Positions 1 to 8,893 of a stretch of 64,000 bases of DNA are shown here, piece after piece. Both the position numbers and the translations under genes were made by a program. Source of the DNA: an uncultured Acidobacteriota bacterium. GTDB lineage: Bacteria; Acidobacteriota; Blastocatellia; Pyrinomonadales; Pyrinomonadaceae. Below the pieces are notes generated by a model. That model was given only the letters and a program-made list of their open reading frames with translations. It did no database searches and was not told the DNA's origin. Each line of letters begins with the position of its first letter. Position 1 is the stretch's first letter. Where the stretch lies: contig CALMAH010000015.1 in NCBI GenBank assembly GCA_937859595.1, forward strand, positions 186,001 to 250,000. Reading direction: 5' to 3'.

Positions 1-1
1 C

Positions 2-253
2 TTGGCGGCTTATGTTCTGACGAAGTTTGAGCAGGAGCGGAGTGAGATCTACATTTACGACCTTGCCGTGCAAGAAGAATATCGCCGTCGCGGTATCGCC
101 ACCGGTCTAATAAACAAGCTTCGCGAGGTCGCCCGCGAGATCGGTGCATGGGTCATTTACGTTCAGGCTGACCATAGCGACGAACCGGCCATCAAGCTTT
201 ATGAATCGCTCGGCATCCGCGAAGACGTGCTCCATTTTGATATTAAACCCTGA
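2..253 (+). CDS. AAC(3)-I-like GNAT acetyltransferase, 5'-truncated by the window edge
   Basis: This is the C-terminal half (about 83 residues) of a GNAT-fold N-acetyltransferase; the true start lies upstream of base 1. The acetyl-CoA-binding motif A is visible as [12 protein letters not shown] (R/Q-x-x-G-x-A). The stretches '[13 protein letters not shown]', '[18 protein letters not shown]' and '[12 protein letters not shown]' closely resemble what I recall of aminoglycoside 3-N-acetyltransferases of the AAC(3)-I group (gentamicin/fortimicin acetylation). Activity on aminoglycosides is inference from that resemblance; many chromosomal homologues have other or unknown substrates. It ends 27 bases before the next gene and probably heads the same transcript. 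Confidence 0.85.
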   Translation: MAAYVLTKFEQERSEIYIYDLAVQEEYRRRGIATGLINKLREVAREIGAWVIYVQADHSDEPAIKLYESLGIREDVLHFDIKP

Positions 254-280
254 GCAACCGGCTAGAATGGAGATGAATTC

Positions 281-520
281 ATGAGTTTCATCCAGCGAAT
301 AGTTAAGACTATTCTTCCGCGAAATTGGGGCGAGTCGATCGAAACTGAATCCCGTGAATGGATGATCTCCTGTCCTTGCGGATACAGCAGGTCTGTATGG
401 GAGATTGGCGGCATTCGTTGGAAAGCAAAGGGCGTGAGAACTGTTTTGATGATGTGCCAACGGTGCCGCGAGCGGACGATGCATAAGATCTCCAGAGATG
501 GGACGGGTGAAGTTCAATGA
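281..520 (+). CDS. Small hypothetical protein with CPC and CxxC motifs
   Basis: A 79-residue basic protein that I do not recognise. It has a CPC pair near residue 31 and a CxxC pair (CQRC) near residue 59, a spacing compatible with a small zinc ribbon, though only sequence pattern supports this. The start codon is ATG and the stop overlaps the next start in an ATGA junction (517-520), so translation is probably coupled to the downstream GNAT gene. No signal peptide or membrane segment is visible. Confidence 0.65.
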   Translation: MSFIQRIVKTILPRNWGESIETESREWMISCPCGYSRSVWEIGGIRWKAKGVRTVLMMCQRCRERTMHKISRDGTGEVQ

Positions 521-981
521 GCGCGTATGAGTTCAATTTTAGACCTTACGTCAGCGAGAACCTCGAAGATGTGGTCGCCATTTTCCGCACGAACATCCCG
601 AAATATTTCGTCCCGGCCGAAGAGCAGGAACTCCGCGAATATCTTACCGATCACCCTGAGGACTATTATCTACTCGAATCGGGCGGTGAGATCGTTGCGG
701 CAGGCGGGATCGCGTTAAACTCGGATAACACCGTATCGCTCTGTTGGGGAATGGTCCGCAACGACCTCATCGGAACCGGCATTGGTAAAAGATTGACAGA
801 GTTCAGGCTTGCAAAAGCTCGCGAACGATTCGGCCCGGTTCCGGTAAAGATAAGCACTTCACAACACACCAGCGGTTTCTACGAAAAGCTTGGTTTCCAG
901 ATGGGGGAATTGACCCCAAATGGTTTCGGGCCGGGATTGGATAGATGTAATATGGTGCTTACAACTGAAAGGGCATTATGA
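517..981 (+). CDS. GNAT family N-acetyltransferase
   Basis: A 154-residue protein, full length for a single-domain GNAT enzyme. Motif A is seen as 'NDLIGTGIGKRLTEFRLAKA' at about residues 86-105 (the G-x-G-I-G pyrophosphate loop), followed by the typical C-terminal 'TSGFYEKLGF' strand-helix element. It would transfer an acetyl group from acetyl-CoA to an amine; the substrate cannot be told. Both ends overlap neighbours by 4 bases (ATGA at 517 and 978), which places it in the middle of a translationally coupled operon with the CPC/CxxC protein and the TPR protein. Confidence 0.88.
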   Translation: MSAYEFNFRPYVSENLEDVVAIFRTNIPKYFVPAEEQELREYLTDHPEDYYLLESGGEIVAAGGIALNSDNTVSLCWGMVRNDLIGTGIGKRLTEFRLAKARERFGPVPVKISTSQHTSGFYEKLGFQMGELTPNGFGPGLDRCNMVLTTERAL

Positions 982-1664
982 AACTGAGATCAAATAAAGC
1001 CAAGTTCCTCGTGCTAGCGTTTTCGTTAGCCGCTTTATGTTTGCATGCGTTCGGGCAAGAGATCCGGGATCAAAAGGAGGCAGAACGCATATATCGGCTG
1101 TCTCTAGAGCAGAGCAAATACAATAGATTGTACTTCGACGAAGCAGACCGGTGTCGAAAACTCAACAGCGAACAGAAGTATGACGAGGCGATAGTCGTCT
1201 GCAAGAGATCGATAGTCTATGCCGAAAAATTGCCTGCCAGCCGAGTGCTTGAAAGACAAGCAGGATATATCCAGATCGGGATAGCCTACCTTCGAAAGAG
1301 AAAGCCAAACGAAGCGTTGGAGTACTTCGAGAAAGGTTTTGTGGTCGGAGAATCGCTTCTCGATGAAACTGATGTCGAGACTGGGGAGATCTACTTTCTC
1401 ATAGGGCAAGCACACCACATCGATAAGAATATTGAACGAGCGAGTGAGTTCTATGATAAGGCCGAGACGTCAGTCCGAGCGGCATTTGACGAAATGGGCG
1501 AAGATGGAGATGAGTTTAGGGCACGCTATCCGAAGATCGTCTGGTATATTCTTGAGGCTCACTTGATGCTGTTCGAAGAAATAGAAGAGCACGAAAGGGC
1601 AGAGGCGATCCGGAAGCGTACTCGCGAATTTGAGATCGCGTTTCGAAAATACTTAGATCACTAA
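978..1664 (+). CDS. Exported TPR-containing protein
   Basis: A 228-residue protein with an N-terminal signal peptide (basic start MKLRSNKAK, hydrophobic core, probable cleavage after AFG-Q near residue 27). The rest is helical with TPR-like pairs, for example around residues 88-115 ('YIQIGIAYLRKRKPNEALEY') and 130-160. Such proteins act as protein-protein scaffolds in the envelope; the partner is unknown. It overlaps the upstream GNAT gene by 4 bases and stops only 6 bases before hmgA. Confidence 0.75.
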   Translation: MKLRSNKAKFLVLAFSLAALCLHAFGQEIRDQKEAERIYRLSLEQSKYNRLYFDEADRCRKLNSEQKYDEAIVVCKRSIVYAEKLPASRVLERQAGYIQIGIAYLRKRKPNEALEYFEKGFVVGESLLDETDVETGEIYFLIGQAHHIDKNIERASEFYDKAETSVRAAFDEMGEDGDEFRARYPKIVWYILEAHLMLFEEIEEHERAEAIRKRTREFEIAFRKYLDH

Positions 1665-1670
1665 AACCAA

Positions 1671-2960
1671 ATGGATCTGAAATATCAACCAGGATTTGGA
1701 AATGAGTTTGCGACGGAGGCGGTGGCGGGCGCCTTGCCCATCGGGCAAAACTCGCCGCAGCGTGCACCGCTGGGGTTATATGCCGAGCAGCTTTCAGGGA
1801 CGGCGTTTACGATGCCCCGCGTCCATAACAAGCGGACGTGGACATACCGCATCCGCCCGTCGGTGATGCACCGTCCGTTTGAGCGGATCGAGAACCGCGG
1901 ATGGGCAAGCCGCTTTGATGAGATCGACATAACGCCAAATCAACTTCGATGGGATCCACTGCCCCTTCCGGAGGAACCGGTGGACTTCATCGACGGCATA
2001 GTGACCATTGCGGGTAACGGCGATCTATTTGCTCAGGCTGGCATCGCCGTCCACATCTATGCCTGCAACAAAGGCATGGGCGACCGTTATTTCTATAACG
2101 CCGACGGCGAGATGATCATCGTTCCTGAACTCGGTCGCCTCGGAATCCTCACCGAACTCGGCGCGATCCAAGCCGGGCCCGGCGAGATCTGCGTTATCCC
2201 GCGTGGCCTTCGCTTCCGAGTCGAGATCGCCGATTCTGCAGCCCGCGGTTATATTTGCGAGAATTACGGCGCGCAGTTTCGGCTTCCGGATCTTGGCCCC
2301 ATAGGAGCCAACGGCCTTGCCAATCCGCGCGATTTCGAAACACCTGTCGCATGGTACGAAGACGTTGAGGGTAAGTTTGAACAGGTCGCGAAATTTGGCG
2401 GGAATCTATGGTCGTGCGCGATCGACCATTCCCCGCTCGATGTCGTTGCCTGGCACGGCAACTATGCTCCGTATAAATACGACCTTCGCCGTTTTAACAC
2501 CATCGGCTCCATCTCATTCGATCATCCGGATCCGTCGATCTTTACGGTGCTCACTTCGCCGTCCGGCGAGGCCGGCGTGGCTAATTGCGACTTCGTCATC
2601 TTTCCGGACCGCTGGCTTGTGATGGAAAACACGTTCCGTCCGCCGTGGTATCATCGGAACACAATGAGCGAGTACATGGGTCTGATCTACGGACAATATG
2701 ATGCCAAGGAAGAAGGCTTCGTCCCAGGCGGCGGTTCGCTGCATAACCAGATGTCCGCCCACGGCCCGGACCTTGACGCTTTTGAAAAGGCCTCGAATGC
2801 CGATCTCAAGCCACAAAAGCTCGAGGGCACGATGGCGTTCATGTTCGAGTCGCGCTATATCATCCGCCCGACGCGATTCGCCGTGGAATGCCCACAGCTT
2901 CAGTCGGACTACTACACCGTTTGGCAGGGTTTAAGAAAATACTTTAAGGTTGATAAATAA
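1671..2960 (+). CDS. hmgA: Homogentisate 1,2-dioxygenase
   Basis: A 429-residue protein, the usual length for this enzyme, which opens the aromatic ring of homogentisate to maleylacetoacetate in tyrosine/phenylalanine catabolism using Fe(II) and O2. The iron-binding pattern is present: '[14 protein letters not shown]' gives the His and the Glu six residues later, and '[12 protein letters not shown]' supplies the third ligand His. The N-terminal '[13 protein letters not shown]' is also family-typical. It is followed after 3 bases by an OsmC-family gene. No other genes of the tyrosine pathway (hpd, maiA, fahA) lie in the window. Confidence 0.97.
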   Translation: MDLKYQPGFGNEFATEAVAGALPIGQNSPQRAPLGLYAEQLSGTAFTMPRVHNKRTWTYRIRPSVMHRPFERIENRGWASRFDEIDITPNQLRWDPLPLPEEPVDFIDGIVTIAGNGDLFAQAGIAVHIYACNKGMGDRYFYNADGEMIIVPELGRLGILTELGAIQAGPGEICVIPRGLRFRVEIADSAARGYICENYGAQFRLPDLGPIGANGLANPRDFETPVAWYEDVEGKFEQVAKFGGNLWSCAIDHSPLDVVAWHGNYAPYKYDLRRFNTIGSISFDHPDPSIFTVLTSPSGEAGVANCDFVIFPDRWLVMENTFRPPWYHRNTMSEYMGLIYGQYDAKEEGFVPGGGSLHNQMSAHGPDLDAFEKASNADLKPQKLEGTMAFMFESRYIIRPTRFAVECPQLQSDYYTVWQGLRKYFKVDK

Positions 2961-2963
2961 ACT

Positions 2964-3398
2964 ATGAGCATAAAACGATCAGCAGAAGCAAAATGGAGCG
3001 GTAGCATTACCGAGGGCAAGGGGAGCGTAAAGCTTGAGAGCGGTGCATTTGAGGGGCCGTATTCGTTCAACGCGCGGTTTGGCGATGACACCACGATGAC
3101 GAACCCCGAAGAATTGATCGCGGCGGCACACGCCGGGTGTTTCACGATGGCTTTTTCAGGTTTTCTCGGCCGTGCCGGCTTTGAGGCGACGAGCATCGAG
3201 ACCAAGGCAGTCGTCCACGTTGAAAAGGAAGAGGCCGGGTTCTCGATCCCGCGCATCGATCTGATCACCGAGGCAGTCGTGCCGAATATTACCAACGACG
3301 AATTCCAAACGGTAGCGAGCGACGCAAAGGAAAAATGCCCGGTCTCGCGTGTCCTTGCCGGTGCCGAGATCACGCTCGACGCTACGCTAAAAGATTAA
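2964..3398 (+). CDS. OsmC/Ohr-family peroxiredoxin
   Basis: A 144-residue protein of the OsmC fold, which reduces organic hydroperoxides with a pair of cysteines. Both reactive cysteines are visible, in 'AHAGCFTMAF' (about residue 53) and 'AKEKCPVSRVL' (about residue 122). The N-terminal 'AEAKWSGSITEGKGSVKLESG' and the length are typical of the OsmC (rather than Ohr) branch. It starts 3 bases after hmgA and is probably the last gene of that operon; a role in protecting against peroxides is inference from the family. Confidence 0.92.
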   Translation: MSIKRSAEAKWSGSITEGKGSVKLESGAFEGPYSFNARFGDDTTMTNPEELIAAAHAGCFTMAFSGFLGRAGFEATSIETKAVVHVEKEEAGFSIPRIDLITEAVVPNITNDEFQTVASDAKEKCPVSRVLAGAEITLDATLKD

Positions 3399-3698
3399 CC
3401 TGGGGAGTTTTCCGCAGGCCCAGACTCCTTTGGAAACACGACCGTCCCGGCGAATATCTGGGTCGGAGCGTTTCCTGCGCTCGGTAAACTCTAGACCGTC
3501 GGGGTCAGGTCAATGTATCCAGATCACGCATTAGAAGGAATTGCGTTGATCTGTTCAGCTTCTTCTTTGCGTTCTTCGTAGATCAACAGGAGAACGCGTT
3601 TTCATATAAGGTCGCAAGGAACGCATCGCTAGAATATAAAGAATGAAAATTCCTATCACGGAATTCGGGATAAAGGCCGTAGCGTCCTCATTCAATGA
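3399..3698. other. Intergenic region without a convincing gene
   Basis: About 300 bases between the OsmC gene and the SLC13 transporter. Reading on in frame past the OsmC stop gives 31 open codons ending at TAG 3492-3494 whose composition looks protein-like, but there is no start codon and I recognise no family. An inverted repeat with 8-base arms (3545-3552 and 3580-3587) is present with a 27-base spacer. No clear terminator or promoter was found. Confidence 0.5.
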
Positions 3699-5357
3699 AT
3701 GCAGCCTGTAGACGAAAAGGAGAGTCCCTCGCCACAGCGGATGATTCAGATCGCCGGCCTGATCGCGGGGCCGATGGTCGCCGTAGTTGTATATCTGCTG
3801 CTTCCGGAAAGTTATCGCGGCATTGCGGGCGATGAGATCGCTTTCACCCATGCGGGCCGGGCCACTCTTGCCGTAATGGCATGGATGGCAACGTGGTGGC
3901 TCTCTGAAGCGATAGACATTTCCGCCACTGCCCTGCTCCCCATTGCCGTATTCCCTCTGCTCGGAATTCTTCCAATTGGCCGAACGACCGCACCATATGG
4001 TTCGGAGTTCATTTTTCTGTTTCTCGGCGGATTCATCCTCGCCCTTTCGATGCAGCGATGGCAGCTGGATCGCCGCATTGCACTTTTGACCCTCCGTTTT
4101 GTCGGTGGCAAGCCCGCCAACGTCATCGGCGGCTTCATGCTCATTACTGCCATTCTGAGCATGTGGGTCTCGAACACCGCCACCGCCGCGATGATGCTGC
4201 CGATAGGACTTTCGGTAATCGCTCTTGTTTTCAAACAGTTATCCGACGGTGTCGCGGAAGAAGTGGACGTCGCGAACGCCCGTGATCATCGCGGCAAGAA
4301 TTTCGCGTTGTCGCTGATGCTTGGTATTGCTTACGCCGCGTCTATCGGCGGAATAGCCTCGATCATCGGCTCTCCGCCAAACGTTATTCTCGTCGGATTT
4401 CTCTCCCGGGAATTCGGCGTCGAGATCGGCTTCGCACAGTGGATGTTATTCGGCGTACCGTTCGCCGCTGTATTTCTCGTGATAGCCTGGGCGATGATCA
4501 CATGGGTGCTTTACCCGTTCGAAATTGATCAGATCAGCGGCGGCCGGGAACTCTTCCGACGCCAACTTAGGGCACTGGGTTCGATGAAACGCGGCGAGTG
4601 GATAACGATGGTCGTTTTCTTCTGCACTGCGGCCTTGTGGATAACTCGTCCTTTGCTCGCCGGAATATCGTTCGGTTCCGGCGATAACGTATGGCAACCC
4701 TTTGCCGGACTTTCGGATGCCGGGATCGTCATCTTTGCCGCCATCGCTCTTTTCGTGATACCGGTCAGCATGTCCCCGTCGCCCAAGTCGCAGACGGCGA
4801 CCAAGCGCAGATGGCATCGCCCGTTCTCAGAACCGATCTTCCGACGATTGGGCACGATCACTTTCACTATGAACTGGGAAACCGCAATGAAACTGCCTTG
4901 GGGCATTCTCATTCTATTCGGCGGCGGGCTGAGCCTTGCAGCGGCAGTGCAGGCAAATGGGGTAGCCGAGTTTTTCGGTGCCCAGGCGGCGGCGCTTAAG
5001 GGGGTTCCGCCCATTGTACTTGTACTGGCGGTGGCCACCGGTGTGATCTTCCTTACCGAACTGACAAGCAACACGGCGACAACGGCAACCCTGGTTCCTG
5101 TTCTCGCAGGCCTGGCTCCGGGTGTCGGTGTTTCCCCCGAGATGCTTATCTTTCCCGCGACCATCGCCGCAAGCTGTGCTTTCATGATGCCGGTCGCGAC
5201 CCCGCCGAACGCGATCGTTTTCGGTTCAGGCCATATAACCGTCGAGCAGATGGCAAAAGCCGGTTTCTGGCTAAACCTGATCGGCATCGCTCTAGTCACT
5301 TTGGTGCTCTATTTTGTCGTAATACCGTTGATCGGAACTTCAATGTCGTCCGGATAG
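3699..5357 (+). CDS. SLC13 (DASS) family sodium/anion symporter
   Basis: A 552-residue polytopic membrane protein of the divalent anion:sodium symporter family, which imports dicarboxylates, sulfate or similar anions. The two diagnostic SNT motifs are visible, 'VSNTATAAMMLP' in the first half and 'TSNTATTATLVP' in the second, each paired later with a PPN hairpin ('GSPPNVILVG', 'ATPPNAIVFG'), as expected for the inverted repeat of this fold. The start is uncertain: ATG 3699 has no clear ribosome binding site; ATG 3741, just before the first membrane segment, has AAGGAG upstream but 18 bases away. The gene stands alone with gaps on both sides. Substrate is not predictable here. Confidence 0.92.
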   Translation: MQPVDEKESPSPQRMIQIAGLIAGPMVAVVVYLLLPESYRGIAGDEIAFTHAGRATLAVMAWMATWWLSEAIDISATALLPIAVFPLLGILPIGRTTAPYGSEFIFLFLGGFILALSMQRWQLDRRIALLTLRFVGGKPANVIGGFMLITAILSMWVSNTATAAMMLPIGLSVIALVFKQLSDGVAEEVDVANARDHRGKNFALSLMLGIAYAASIGGIASIIGSPPNVILVGFLSREFGVEIGFAQWMLFGVPFAAVFLVIAWAMITWVLYPFEIDQISGGRELFRRQLRALGSMKRGEWITMVVFFCTAALWITRPLLAGISFGSGDNVWQPFAGLSDAGIVIFAAIALFVIPVSMSPSPKSQTATKRRWHRPFSEPIFRRLGTITFTMNWETAMKLPWGILILFGGGLSLAAAVQANGVAEFFGAQAAALKGVPPIVLVLAVATGVIFLTELTSNTATTATLVPVLAGLAPGVGVSPEMLIFPATIAASCAFMMPVATPPNAIVFGSGHITVEQMAKAGFWLNLIGIALVTLVLYFVVIPLIGTSMSSG

Positions 5358-5589
5358 GAAACGCTTTCAACTTACCGGAAATACCCGTTGTCTTTCGAAC
5401 CCGTCGCACCCGCAAGACCCGAGCCCGCTACACTAGCGAGTTCCCTAGGCCAATTAGGCGGTCTTTTTGCCTTTCAGGCGAAAGTTCGGCTAGAGGGATT
5501 ATTATAGAGACTATCCGTGAAAAGACTGCTATAGTGGTCGTCTAAAGTTCATTCTTTTACATCCGGTCCTTCTCAGCGAGGTGAATCAA

Positions 5590-7119
5590 ATGCGTTATTT
5601 GCTTATCGGTTCGGTTCTTTTGCTTGCGATCTTGTCTGCTGTCGATGCCAAAGCACAACATCAGCATGATCGTTCTGGCGGGCAGTCGACAGGGCCTGTC
5701 GATCTGGGCGAGATCAACTTTCCCACATCGGGTTCACCAGCCGCTCAAAAGCATTTTATCGAGGGGGTTCTGTTGCTCCACAGTTTCGAGTTCGGCCGGG
5801 CCCGCAGGGCATTTCAGGCGGCTTCTAGCGTGGCACCCGATTTTGCAATGGCTTATTGGGGTGAGGCAATGACGCACGACCATCGTATCTGGGGAGAACA
5901 GGATCAGAAGGCGGGGTTGGCAGCCTTGGCGAGACTCGCACCTACGCCGGCCGAACGCCGTGCCAAGGCCCCGACGCTTCGCGAAAAGATGTATCTCGAC
6001 GCCGTAGAGGCACTTTATGGTGATTCCGACGATCCGGAGGTGATCGCGAAGGCTTATTCTAAGGCTATGGAAGCTCTGACGAAGCAGTTTCCGGAAGACT
6101 TGGAGGCCCGGGCATTTTACTCGCTCTCATTGCTTGGACTTACGGGCACGACCCGCAACACCGAGAACTATATGCGGGCCGCGGCGGTTGCTGAAGAGAT
6201 CTATGAGAAAAACCCACGCCATCCGGGTGCTCTCCATTACCTTATCCATGCCTACGACGACCCCGTCCACGCGCCGCTTGGCCTTAGGGCCGCTCGAGTT
6301 TATGGCACAGTCGCTAAAGGCGCGTCGCACGCGCAGCATATGCCGTCGCACATCTTTTTCGCGTTGGGAATGTGGGAAGATTCCATCAAGGCGAACACAG
6401 ATTCGATGAAGACCGCACGAGACGCAGGTCAAGGTGGTTATCATCCGCTGCACTGGCTTCAGCACGCCTATTTGCAGGTCGGGCGGGTGTCAGATGCGTC
6501 AAAACTGGTCTCGATCGTAGAAGAAGACATAAAGACGACACCCTCGGCCTACGCCAGAACGCATCTCGCAATGGCGAGGGCTACATTCTTGGTCGAGGCC
6601 GGTCCTGATGCGCCGGCAACGATGATGCAGACGGTCGATGGTTCAGGGGTCGCTTCACAAGTTGTGTTCGCCAATCACGACCTTGCCATCGGGCTAGAAC
6701 ACCTCCGCCGTAACGAAGTGCGATCCGCAGGCCAGATGCTTGAGGCGATCCGTCAAAAAGCCGATTCGATGCGGCAGGCACGGACAAGCGCGATCGCAGC
6801 TAGTCGATATTCCCAGGTTTCGCAGGCCGACATCGACACGATCTCCGTGATCGAAAAAATGCTCGCTGCCGCGCTCGAGTTCGCTTCCGGCGAGCGCGAC
6901 AACGGAGTGCGAAATATGAAATCTGCCGCCGAGGCTGAGGATCGACTGGTTTTCGAATATGGTCCGCCCGCGATCGTTAAACCGGCATGGGAGGCCGTTG
7001 GCGAGATGCTGTTAGCTCTGGGTCGAAAGGAGGAGGCGTCGAACGCATTTCGTAACGCCCTTAAACGATACCCGAATCGACGTCTTTCGAACGAAGGGCT
7101 GAGTAGGGCCGCCCCGTGA
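5590..7119 (+). CDS. Exported TPR-repeat protein
   Basis: About 509 residues with a signal peptide (hydrophobic core LLIGSVLLLAILSAV, cleavage near AKA-Q) followed by a His-rich tail (QHQHD) and then helical TPR-like repeats over the whole length, for example 'SFEFGRARRAFQAASSVAPD', 'NPRHPGALHYLIHAYDDP' and a C-terminal 'GRKEEASNAFRNALKRYP'. I chose ATG 5590 because GAGGTGA (5578-5584) lies 5 bases upstream; a GTG at 5581 overlaps that site. It resembles large hypothetical periplasmic TPR proteins seen next to multicopper or metal genes elsewhere, but no such neighbour is here and the function is unknown. Confidence 0.85.
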   Translation: MRYLLIGSVLLLAILSAVDAKAQHQHDRSGGQSTGPVDLGEINFPTSGSPAAQKHFIEGVLLLHSFEFGRARRAFQAASSVAPDFAMAYWGEAMTHDHRIWGEQDQKAGLAALARLAPTPAERRAKAPTLREKMYLDAVEALYGDSDDPEVIAKAYSKAMEALTKQFPEDLEARAFYSLSLLGLTGTTRNTENYMRAAAVAEEIYEKNPRHPGALHYLIHAYDDPVHAPLGLRAARVYGTVAKGASHAQHMPSHIFFALGMWEDSIKANTDSMKTARDAGQGGYHPLHWLQHAYLQVGRVSDASKLVSIVEEDIKTTPSAYARTHLAMARATFLVEAGPDAPATMMQTVDGSGVASQVVFANHDLAIGLEHLRRNEVRSAGQMLEAIRQKADSMRQARTSAIAASRYSQVSQADIDTISVIEKMLAAALEFASGERDNGVRNMKSAAEAEDRLVFEYGPPAIVKPAWEAVGEMLLALGRKEEASNAFRNALKRYPNRRLSNEGLSRAAP

Positions 7120-7204
7120 TGGTATTCTGCGGTTTTGGAGCACGCCTTGTCGATCTCGGAAGACTCTACAGTGCGGCTTCCTGGTTTCTTGAAATGACCT
7201 AAAA

Positions 7205-7220
7205 AAGTAGAGCTCTACTT
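7205..7220. promoter_or_regulatory. Perfect 16-bp palindrome, possible operator
   Basis: AAGTAGAGCTCTACTT reads identically on both strands. It lies 75 bases upstream of the M20-type hydrolase gene in a 175-base gap. A dimeric regulator site is a reasonable guess, but no matching regulator is known and no promoter hexamers could be assigned with confidence. Confidence 0.4.
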
Positions 7221-7294
7221 AGAGATCATATACAAGAGGCTGGTTTGCGAGAGTATATTTTTTCGACCAATCATCCACTTGAGGTATTAGTTCT

Positions 7295-8887
7295 ATGATC
7301 ATATCGCGCCCTAGCTGGAGATCTCGTCTGCCAGTTGCAGTTCTTTTTGTCTTTTCGCTTCTGATTTTTCACATTTCGGCGTTCCCTCAAGGTGTCACCC
7401 ATCGGCCTGTTTTTCCACAGACCGTGACCGAGAGTTTCGACCCCGCATCGATACCCGCTTTTCGAGGTGAGCATCGCAAGGCTTATGCCTACATCGATGG
7501 CAATCGTCAGAGGCACATTGAGAAGCTTCGCCGATGGGTTCGTCAGCGCTCGATCAGCGCGCAGAATGACGGTGTTCAGGAGATGGCCCGGATGCTTCGT
7601 GACGACCTTACGGCGCTTGGTTTCAAGGAGGCAGAGATTGTTCCGACCAGCGGCCATCCCGGCGTTTGGGGCTATTACGACGCAGGAGCCGAAAAGACGC
7701 TTGCGGTCTACATGATGTACGACGTACAGCCGATCGAACCCGAAGGCTGGCGCGTCCCCGCTTTTGACGGCGCAATTGTAGATCATCCGCTCGGGCGCGT
7801 ATTGATGGCACGAGGTGCTACGAATCAGAAGGGCCCGCAGCGGGCTTTCCTGAATGCGGTCGAGGCGATCATTAAGAGCGGCGAGGGGATGCCGGTTAAC
7901 CTTATGGTGCTTGCCGAAGGTGAAGAAGAACTTGGTTCGCCGCACTACCCAGAACTGATCGAGAAATTCAAAGACCGGCTAAAGACCGCTGATGGCGTTC
8001 TTTTCCCGATGAACGGCCAGGGGGCCGACGGAAATGTCGGGATGTCTCTCGGGGTAAAGGGTATCGTATATTTCGAACTAGAAGCTCGCGGCGGCCCACA
8101 CGGCGGACCTAAAACCGCCGAGATACACGGTTCCGGAAAGACACTGGTTGATTCTCCGGTCTGGCGATTGACTCAGGCTCTTGCTTCCTTGACGTCTCCC
8201 GATGGAAACCTGATCGTAGTGCCAGGGTATTACGATTCGATACGCAAGCCAACTGACGAAGAGGAACGGCTGGTTAACGGAATGCTGCCATCATGGGCCG
8301 CTCGCGAAGGGCTAATGCGGCAAGGGATGGGTGTAGATCGGTGGGTTGACGGACTTTCGGGGCGCGATTCGATAATGCGGCATCTCTTCGACACGACATT
8401 GAACATCAATGGCATGTGGAGCGGCTACACCGGCCCGGGAGTGAAAACGATCCTGCCTCATATCGCAACTGCAAAGGTTGACTCGAGACTGGTTCCAAAT
8501 CAGACGCCGGATGAAGCGTTGAGACTTATTCGCGAACATTTGGACAGAAACGGGTTTGAAGACATCGTGCTGAGAAAGCTAGCTGGGTACCCCCCTGCGC
8601 AGACCTCGGTCGATGCGCCGTTGGTTCGCGCTGCGATTGGCACCTATAAGAAGTACGGGCTGACGCCAAGCGTCTCGCCGAGACTGGCCGGCAGCGCACC
8701 ATATTATGTGTTTACCGAAACACTAGGCCTGCCAATGGTCCCCGGGGGACTTGGGCACGGCTCCGGGGCACACGCACCGAACGAATACATGGTGATCGAA
8801 CCCAAGGCCGGTTCGAAGGTCGCGGGACTTGCCGACATCGAAAAGTTCTATGTCGATATGTTGTTTGCACTATCGGCTGCAAAGTGA
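7295..8887 (+). CDS. Exported M20-family metallohydrolase with altered metal site
   Basis: A 530-residue protein with a signal peptide (residues 1-33) and the M20 dipeptidase/deacylase fold. Landmarks are 'MMYDVQP' (140-146), 'ARGATNQKGP' (172-181), 'AEGEEELGS' (207-215) and 'GHGSGAHAPNEY' near the C-terminus. In standard M20 peptidases these read GHxDVQP, RGxxDDKGP, EGEEExGS and a C-terminal His. Here the first His ligand is Met141 and the bridging Asp is Asn177, while the catalytic Asp143, the Glu pair and the last His remain. Activity is therefore uncertain: it may bind one metal, use another substrate, or be inactive. It is followed after 6 bases by a VOC gene. Confidence 0.88.
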   Translation: MIISRPSWRSRLPVAVLFVFSLLIFHISAFPQGVTHRPVFPQTVTESFDPASIPAFRGEHRKAYAYIDGNRQRHIEKLRRWVRQRSISAQNDGVQEMARMLRDDLTALGFKEAEIVPTSGHPGVWGYYDAGAEKTLAVYMMYDVQPIEPEGWRVPAFDGAIVDHPLGRVLMARGATNQKGPQRAFLNAVEAIIKSGEGMPVNLMVLAEGEEELGSPHYPELIEKFKDRLKTADGVLFPMNGQGADGNVGMSLGVKGIVYFELEARGGPHGGPKTAEIHGSGKTLVDSPVWRLTQALASLTSPDGNLIVVPGYYDSIRKPTDEEERLVNGMLPSWAAREGLMRQGMGVDRWVDGLSGRDSIMRHLFDTTLNINGMWSGYTGPGVKTILPHIATAKVDSRLVPNQTPDEALRLIREHLDRNGFEDIVLRKLAGYPPAQTSVDAPLVRAAIGTYKKYGLTPSVSPRLAGSAPYYVFTETLGLPMVPGGLGHGSGAHAPNEYMVIEPKAGSKVAGLADIEKFYVDMLFALSAAK

Positions 8888-8893
8888 CGGCGT

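Noticed and set aside
4529-5299. Long open frame of 256 codons on the minus strand under the SLC13 gene
   Set aside because: It lies fully inside a strongly supported gene on the other strand, and its translation is rich in Ser, Ala, Pro and Arg without motifs, as antisense frames in GC-rich genes are.
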